Assembly: GCA_964596535.1 (NCBI GenBank)
Contig: CAZQUR010000095.1
Coordinates: 1-10,578 of the forward strand
Reading direction: 5' to 3'
DNA from: GCA-002779465 sp964596535
GTDB lineage: Bacteria > Desulfobacterota > Desulfobacteria > Desulfobacterales > UBA2156
Length of the DNA stretch: 10,578 bases
Within the stretch, counting starts at the first letter, position 1; each line of letters starts with the position of its first letter. The notes beneath the pieces are model-generated. The model was not told where the DNA came from and made no database searches. It saw nothing but the letters and a program-made list of their open reading frames with translations. The position numbers and the translations under genes were made by a program. Of this stretch, positions 6,183 to 10,578 are shown piece after piece.

Positions 6183-7455
6183 TTTGTCTTCGGTTTCGAA
6201 TCCTCCAATATGAAAACATGAAAATACCGAATAAAACCGAACCGGCGCACACGGCTTGGATCAAGGCTGAAGTGTTCACCATGAAGGTGCCGATGCCCAC
6301 CAGGGGGTATAATGTCATCCGCACGAGTTTTTTGGCCAATGGATGCTGCTCGATGAAACCGGCGATGGGAGGGGAATGCCGGTAATAAAAGGAGACAAAC
6401 CATCGCCCAAGGGGCGTTTTTAAAAGAAATTGGTCTCTAAAGTTCTTTAACACCTGCACCCGTGGTTCCAATGCGGATCCGAAAGCCGCTGTGGCGATAA
6501 AGCACCCGGATGACGAGGATCCTTCCGTGGTTTGAAAGGTAAGATCCCCCCCTGCCAAGGTTTTCAGCGCGTTGTATGCCACGAGTCGATAGTGATACAC
6601 GGTGTTTTCGGACAAATCCCCCAGGCTTGCGCTCACCGATATTTCGTCTTTCCCGGATCCGGCGTCCATGACCGGCGTCTTTCCGCCGTAATCGGTGTTA
6701 TACCCATATTCGAAGTAATAAGAAGTGGGAAGATGATTCGGATTGATGATGCCGTTCACCACCGCGACGGAAACGTCGACGCTTTCGGCAGGGAGTGTCG
6801 TCACAGCCGGGGCATTAAGCACGTCGAACCAGACGTTCGCCATGACACGGTAGCCGGAACGGTTCGGATGGGTTCCGTCGTGAGTCAGGGATGACCATTT
6901 GGATGCCATGGCACTGTAAAAATCCGCCAGGGGGGTATTCGTCTCTTCGGCCAGCGCTTTGATCCTGGGATTATACGAGGTTCGAATCAGGCGCTCCTTC
7001 TCTTCGCCGTGGCCCGTATCCGGGAGCAACGTCCCCAAGACCGCCTGGATTCCTCTTTTTTGACACTTTCCGATCATCGATCTCAGGTAGTGGATGGTAA
7101 CACCCACCGAGAACAGCTTGTCATCATTTGTTCCTTCCAAAATCAGCACATAGTCCGCGTTCGGATGTTCATCCAATACGTCGTCAAATCGTCTTGCGCC
7201 CCAATACGTGTCTTCTCCGCCCACACCGTAATTGTAGACATAGGCCGGGACGGCGCCGGCGTTTTTAAAAAGGCTTTCCAAAGTCGGTTCATACCCCCCG
7301 ACACGGCGCCCGTCTCCGGACTTCTCTTCGACGTAGGGAAATCCTTTGGTGATGCTGTCGCCGAACGCGATGATTTCGACTCCCCGGGCGGGGATTGCCA
7401 TAAAAAAAAGACCGATCCAGATGAACATCAACACCCATACCCTTTTCAACCGCAT
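6172..7455 (-). CDS. Secreted SGNH/GDSL hydrolase with fibronectin-like and CFI-box C-terminal domains
   Basis: A 427-residue exported hydrolase. Residues 1-25 form a signal peptide (RLKR, then a hydrophobic stretch ending AIPARG). The SGNH domain follows: FGDSITKG (31-38) with nucleophile Ser34, the block II glycines in NYGVGG (75-80), EGTND (107-111) with oxyanion Asn110, and DGTHPN (193-198) with Asp193 and His196. Residues 215-310 look like a fibronectin type III-like domain of the kind with INPN...YYFEYG. After a Ser-rich linker, GCFIATAAFGS (317-327) is the CFI-box, and the C-terminus has a long hydrophobic stretch (about 380-417) and a basic tail, so the enzyme is probably anchored facing outward. 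It would act as an esterase or deacetylase on a glycan or lipid (inference). Start: AAGGA lies ten bases upstream. A large palindrome supplies the last codons. Confidence 0.9.
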   Translation of the reverse strand: MRLKRVWVLMFIWIGLFFMAIPARGVEIIAFGDSITKGFPYVEEKSGDGRRVGGYEPTLESLFKNAGAVPAYVYNYGVGGEDTYWGARRFDDVLDEHPNADYVLILEGTNDDKLFSVGVTIHYLRSMIGKCQKRGIQAVLGTLLPDTGHGEEKERLIRTSYNPRIKALAEETNTPLADFYSAMASKWSSLTHDGTHPNRSGYRVMANVWFDVLNAPAVTTLPAESVDVSVAVVNGIINPNHLPTSYYFEYGYNTDYGGKTPVMDAGSGKDEISVSASLGDLSENTVYHYRLVAYNALKTLAGGDLTFQTTEGSSSSGCFIATAAFGSALEPRVQVLKNFRDQFLLKTPLGRWFVSFYYRHSPPIAGFIEQHPLAKKLVRMTLYPLVGIGTFMVNTSALIQAVCAGSVLFGIFMFSYWRIRNRRQRDL

Positions 7456-7477
7456 TGCCGTTTCTTCCTTTCTTTAT

Positions 7478-7506
7478 CTTCCAAGTTACTCCAACGTGTT
7501 GCTTTT
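7478..7506 (-). promoter_or_regulatory. Leader motif shared with the sugar dehydrogenase gene
   Basis: This 29-base stretch, 22 bases upstream of the SGNH hydrolase ATG, matches 22 of 29 ungapped positions at 10528-10556 upstream of the dehydrogenase. On the minus strand the core is GTAACTTGGAAG here and GTTACTTGGAAG there. It may be a leader element, operator or copied fragment; chance cannot be excluded. I see no convincing -35/-10 or sigma-54 pair in the 108-base gap (7456-7563), and no T-run terminator after the GT2 stop. Confidence 0.35.
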
Positions 7507-7563
7507 CGATAACTTTCCCAAAGACTGGATTTCCGAATAACTTGTCGGGCGGGGTTTTACTGT

Positions 7564-8289
7564 TTAACGCTTTTTCCCGACCCTATTGCTCAATTTTCGA
7601 AACGTATTCCTTATCGCAAACCCGTACCAATGTAAATATTTCGGAAGCCACCGGGCCAACCGGAACCGGGATTCGCCGGATGTCCGGTCGGTCCAGGTGG
7701 TGGGCACCTCCGTGATCCGGTATCCGTTCAGGTGGGCCTTGACGGCGATCTCCATACCCAGTTCAAAACCGCCGTTGCTTTCGATGCGGATGTCGTCCAG
7801 GAGTTTTTTCGAATACATCTTGAAACTGTTGGTGACGTCGTGGGTCGGGATCCCGATCAGGTAATGCAGGGAAACCCCGGCGATCCGGGACAGGGTTTTT
7901 TTCAACCGCGGCCCGCCGATCTGCCGGCCCCCCTTCATGTAACGGGACCCGCACACCAGGTCGTATCCCTGCTGCATCCGTGAGACCATCTCGTCCACCC
8001 GGGTCACGTCATCGGATAAATCCGCCATCATCACCAGGATGATCCCTTCGGGAACCGTGTTAAAACCGGTCTTGATGGCGTTCAGTACCCCCCGGCCGTA
8101 CCGGTTTTTTATAAGATGGATCCGGTCGTCGGTCTTTATCCGCTCCCGGATGACGGGCACGGTCGTGTCCGCATCAAAATCGTAGACGATGTAAATCCGC
8201 ACCGGGGTCCGGACATGCGCATCGATGGCGTCCAGGGTACCCAGGATATTTTCCGCCTCGTTGTAAGCGGGAATGACGATGTGCAGCAT
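7564..8289 (-). CDS. Glycosyltransferase family 2, polyprenol-phosphate sugar synthase type
   Basis: A 241-residue inverting GT-A enzyme, the size of a bare catalytic domain such as dolichol-phosphate mannose synthase. HIVIPAYNEAENI (3-15) is the nucleotide-binding start, YDFDADTT (36-43) is typical of this subfamily, ADLSDD (89-94) is the metal-binding DxD equivalent, and CGSRYMKGG (113-121) and TNSFKMYSKKLL (153-164) are characteristic of polyprenol-phosphate glycosyltransferases. There is no C-terminal membrane segment; the basic tail (FRKLSNRVGKKR) may touch the membrane. It starts eight bases after the epimerase stop, with a weak ribosome site (AAGG) overlapping that stop codon. It probably loads a sugar from a nucleotide donor onto a lipid phosphate, or onto a lipid-linked glycan. 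The sugar is unknown. Confidence 0.9.
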   Translation of the reverse strand: MLHIVIPAYNEAENILGTLDAIDAHVRTPVRIYIVYDFDADTTVPVIRERIKTDDRIHLIKNRYGRGVLNAIKTGFNTVPEGIILVMMADLSDDVTRVDEMVSRMQQGYDLVCGSRYMKGGRQIGGPRLKKTLSRIAGVSLHYLIGIPTHDVTNSFKMYSKKLLDDIRIESNGGFELGMEIAVKAHLNGYRITEVPTTWTDRTSGESRFRLARWLPKYLHWYGFAIRNTFRKLSNRVGKKR

Positions 8290-8297
8290 AAGATGCC

Positions 8298-9317
8298 TTA
8301 GATGCCACCGATTTCAATCTGCTCCTGAATCCAAGGGATGATTTCGTCCAAAGCGTCTTCCAGGGAGGTTTTGGCCTCGAAACCCAAAATTTCTCTGGCC
8401 TTTGTGACGTCCGGCACCCTCTTTTGCACATCGTATTGAAACGGGGGATCGCTCACATAGGAAAAGGGTTTGTCCTTGTGGATCTTTTTCCAGATGGCCT
8501 CGGCCAGTTCCAGGACCGTGGTGGAAACCGGCGTGGAGAGGTTGAAATCTTCGTTTGCCGCCTTTTCGCTTTCAATGCACATCCGGATGCCGGCGGCCAG
8601 GTCCCCGCCGTAGGTATAGTGCCGCACCTGGTTTCCGCTGCCCAGGATATGCAGCGGATCCTGTCCCTTGAGCACCTTCTGCACCAGGTCCGGGACCACG
8701 TGGCTCATGGCCAGCTTCACGTTCCCGGACAGGATTTCCTTGTCGCAAAGGGCCCGCTTTTCCCCGATGCCGATACAGTTGAAGGGCCGGATAATGGTAT
8801 AGGGGAGCTCGTATTGTTCCCACGCGCCTTTTGCGAAGTATTCGCAGGCCAGCTTCTGAAACCCGTAGGTGGAAAGGGGCGGCGGGCACCGGAGCTGTTC
8901 CCCTTCGGGGGTGGGATACACCGATGCGCTTTCAAAGACCATGGAAGAGGACATGACATTGATTTTTTTGAGCCGTTTTTCCTTGAAGGCCCAGATGGCG
9001 GCGTCAAAGGTGGAAGCGGTGATCCGTTCGTTTTCCGCCAGAAGGTCGTAGGCGTATTCGTGAAACAGGGATATCCCGCCGATGACCGCAGCGCCGGCCA
9101 CCACCTGGTCGCAGCCGGCCATCAGGGTTTTCATGAGTTCCGTGTCCTTTGCATCCCCTTCCACGAACCGGTAGTGGGGATGGCGGTCATAGCTTTTTTT
9201 CGATTTCCCGTACTTGGAAAAATTGTCGATGCCGACAACCTGGTGCCCCCGGGTAAGGAGTTCCTCCACCAGGTACCCGGCGATGAATCCGGCGGATCCC
9301 GTAACCAGGATGTTCAT
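8298..9317 (-). CDS. NAD-dependent nucleotide-sugar epimerase, GalE-like extended SDR
   Basis: A 339-residue extended SDR, normal length for GalE/WbpP-type UDP-sugar 4-epimerases. GSAGFIA (7-13) binds NAD, with the ribose-binding Asp in GIDNFSKYG. The catalytic set is SSS (123-125), Tyr151 and Lys155 (YGFQK). RPFNCIGIGEKRA (177-189) and GSGNQVRHYTYGGDLA (226-241) are the substrate and C-terminal signature regions. Start: ATG at 9317 begins the Rossmann motif; an in-frame ATG at 9461 would add 48 residues unlike the family and overlap the dehydrogenase gene. Only one base separates the dehydrogenase TGA and this ATG (TGAAATG); GGGAGG lies about eleven bases before the start. Coupled with the dehydrogenase, it could interconvert gluco and galacto forms of a UDP-hexuronic acid or its precursor. 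The exact substrate is inference. Confidence 0.9.
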   Translation of the reverse strand: MNILVTGSAGFIAGYLVEELLTRGHQVVGIDNFSKYGKSKKSYDRHPHYRFVEGDAKDTELMKTLMAGCDQVVAGAAVIGGISLFHEYAYDLLAENERITASTFDAAIWAFKEKRLKKINVMSSSMVFESASVYPTPEGEQLRCPPPLSTYGFQKLACEYFAKGAWEQYELPYTIIRPFNCIGIGEKRALCDKEILSGNVKLAMSHVVPDLVQKVLKGQDPLHILGSGNQVRHYTYGGDLAAGIRMCIESEKAANEDFNLSTPVSTTVLELAEAIWKKIHKDKPFSYVSDPPFQYDVQKRVPDVTKAREILGFEAKTSLEDALDEIIPWIQEQIEIGGI

Positions 9318-9318
9318 T

Positions 9319-10515
9319 TCAGAAAAGCCCTCCCTTTCCAAAGTAGTTCCAGATATCCACCACCGTCTGGTCGGTTTTGAACTGAATCGACCCATACGCC
9401 TTGTGGGGCGCGCCGAGGACCACAATGTCGGATTGCGAAACCAGTTCCCGGTCCGAAACAAACCCCTCTTCCCGAATGTACACGTCCGAGCAGAGCACGT
9501 TTTTGGCTTCGATCTCGAGGATTTTTTTCAGTTTGTAGGACAGGGATTCCCGCTTGTCGTCGTTGTCTGCCTTGAAGGCCATGCCCAGGATGCCCACGGT
9601 CTTTTGGTTCAGGTCGTATTTTTCCTTTAACTTCTGGACGATGAAATTGGGAAGCCCCTCGTTGATGAGCATGGCGGCGTGCCCCAGGAAAAAATTGTTG
9701 TTGGTAAACGCCGCGATCTGCATGGTGTCCTTGAAAAGACAGGGCCCTGCCGCAAAACCCGCCCGGGGAAAGTTTTTTGCCCGGGGATAATTGCGGGTGA
9801 CGGCTTCGTAGATCCGGTAAAAATCGATGCCGTAATGGGTGGCAATCTGGTAGAACTGGTTGGAAATGGCAAACTGGATGTAGCGCCACACGTTGGTGAA
9901 AAGCTTGGCGAACTCGGCTTCGATGGGGGTTAAGACCAGGATCTCGGGGGACAGCAGGGAAAACAGGGCGCTTGCCTCCTCCTCGCCCTTTTCATCAAAG
10001 GAAGAGACGATCTGGGGAAGGCTCTTGAGTTCTTCCATGGCGTTTCCCTGGGAGATGCGCTCCGGGCAAAAGGACACCCGTGCCTTTTTGTCCTTGGATT
10101 CCAGGTACGCCTTGATCTTTTCCGTAGAGCCCGGGTAGACGGTGCTGCGCAGGATGATGTGATGGTCGTCCCGGATGACATCCACGATGTCGTCGAAGAG
10201 ACGCTTGAAGATGGTGAATTTGGGGTTCAGGTGCTCGTCCACGGGCGTTCCGATGACGATGACGATATAACGGCTCTGTGCAATGGAGTCCTTTTCATTC
10301 GAAACGAAAAGGGTCTTTCCGATCACGGTCTTGAGGATTTCCTCGGCCCCGTTTTCCAGGAAGGGCATCTGTCCCTGTGCCACTTTTCGGGCCGCGGTCT
10401 CGTTGATATCGTAGAGCACCACCCGTTTTCCGGCATGGGCCAGGGAAATCCCCAGGGGAAGCCCCACGTGGCCGAGCCCTCCCAGGATGCACACATCATA
10501 GCTTTTAAAATTCAT
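9319..10515 (-). CDS. Nucleotide-sugar C6-dehydrogenase (UDP-glucose/UDP-HexNAc dehydrogenase family)
   Basis: A 398-residue NAD-dependent enzyme that oxidises a UDP-sugar C6 alcohol to the uronic acid in two steps. GGLGHVGLPLG (12-22) is the N-terminal NAD site, RSTVYPGST (123-131) and FCPERISQG (149-157) match the family, Lys204 and Asn208 are in EFAKLFTNVW, and the catalytic Cys259 is in AGPCLFKD (256-263). The C-terminal domain has VGILGMAFKADNDDKRES (307-324). The PERISQG and AGPC loops lean to the UDP-HexNAc dehydrogenase (WecC/WbpA/TviB-like) side, but a UDP-glucose substrate is possible. Start: ATG at 10515 is preferred to one at 10572 because AAGGAG lies nine bases upstream and the extra 19 residues do not look like the family. 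It is the first complete gene at the right edge; what precedes it is outside the window. Confidence 0.92.
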   Translation of the reverse strand: MNFKSYDVCILGGLGHVGLPLGISLAHAGKRVVLYDINETAARKVAQGQMPFLENGAEEILKTVIGKTLFVSNEKDSIAQSRYIVIVIGTPVDEHLNPKFTIFKRLFDDIVDVIRDDHHIILRSTVYPGSTEKIKAYLESKDKKARVSFCPERISQGNAMEELKSLPQIVSSFDEKGEEEASALFSLLSPEILVLTPIEAEFAKLFTNVWRYIQFAISNQFYQIATHYGIDFYRIYEAVTRNYPRAKNFPRAGFAAGPCLFKDTMQIAAFTNNNFFLGHAAMLINEGLPNFIVQKLKEKYDLNQKTVGILGMAFKADNDDKRESLSYKLKKILEIEAKNVLCSDVYIREEGFVSDRELVSQSDIVVLGAPHKAYGSIQFKTDQTVVDIWNYFGKGGLF

Positions 10516-10524
10516 CAAAGGTTT

Positions 10525-10530
10525 CTCCTT
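10525..10530 (-). promoter_or_regulatory. Ribosome binding site of the sugar dehydrogenase gene
   Basis: AAGGAG on the minus strand, nine bases before the ATG at 10515, decides that start. Confidence 0.7.
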
Positions 10531-10556
10531 CCAAGTAACTTCTCCCTGCTGCTTTC
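10528..10556 (-). promoter_or_regulatory. Leader motif shared with the SGNH hydrolase gene
   Basis: Partner of the stretch at 7478-7506: 22 of 29 ungapped positions match, with an exact 9-base ACTTGGAAG. It lies 12 bases before the dehydrogenase ATG, its first bases overlapping the ribosome site. No clear promoter hexamers can be seen in the 63 bases between the start codon and the window edge. Confidence 0.35.
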
Positions 10557-10578
10557 CGGTAAATCCCCTCAAAGGCGG

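Noticed and set aside
8424..9380. 318-codon open frame on the plus strand
   Set aside because: It mirrors the GalE-like epimerase, whose minus-strand motifs are unambiguous; the plus-strand translation is low-complexity and unlike any family I know.
9318..9461. N-terminal 48-residue extension of the epimerase
   Set aside because: It precedes the Rossmann motif with sequence unlike the family and overlaps the dehydrogenase gene in another frame; ATG at 9317 is the expected start.

Overview
The window reads as part of an envelope or exopolysaccharide (glycan) biosynthesis locus from a Gram-negative bacterium. The best guess is a sulfate-reducing-type Desulfobacterota. The clues are the CFI-box C-terminal domain on the esterase, the subfamily flavour of the sugar dehydrogenase, and short intergenic repeats of a kind I associate with those genomes. 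This placement is inference from family resemblance, not from a marker gene.

All nine genes lie on the minus strand, so transcription runs from the right edge to the left. Block A (10515-7564) makes a nucleotide sugar and starts transfer: a UDP-sugar C6-dehydrogenase, an extended-SDR sugar 4-epimerase one base downstream of it, and a family 2 glycosyltransferase of the polyprenol-phosphate sugar synthase type. A 108-base gap follows. Block B (7455-3596) is the unusual part: a secreted SGNH/GDSL hydrolase with a fibronectin-like domain and a CFI-box membrane tail, a small HxH metal-hydrolase-like protein of unknown function, and a GlpD-like FAD oxidoreductase joined to it by an ATGA stop/start overlap. 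A 142-base gap carrying three different short repeats follows. Block C (3453-98) is a family 4 glycosyltransferase, an SDR epimerase/reductase and a polysaccharide pyruvyl transferase, the last two again joined by an ATGA overlap. A hairpin followed by T-runs at 26-62 ends the unit.

Together the genes would oxidise and epimerise a UDP-sugar, add sugars on the cytoplasmic side, decorate the chain with pyruvate, and trim or de-esterify it outside the inner membrane. The HxH protein and GlpD-like pair have no obvious place in that scheme. The GlpD-like protein keeps the family's His/Arg/Tyr and Lys active-site residues but seems to have Val where E. coli GlpD has a substrate-binding Arg, so its substrate may not be glycerol 3-phosphate. 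This pair is the best candidate for something undescribed.

Hand-counted 60-base rows suggest Block A is richer in G+C (33-40 of 60) than Blocks B and C (24-31 of 60). No tRNA, rRNA, CRISPR, transposase or phage gene was seen. The locus probably continues past the right edge.
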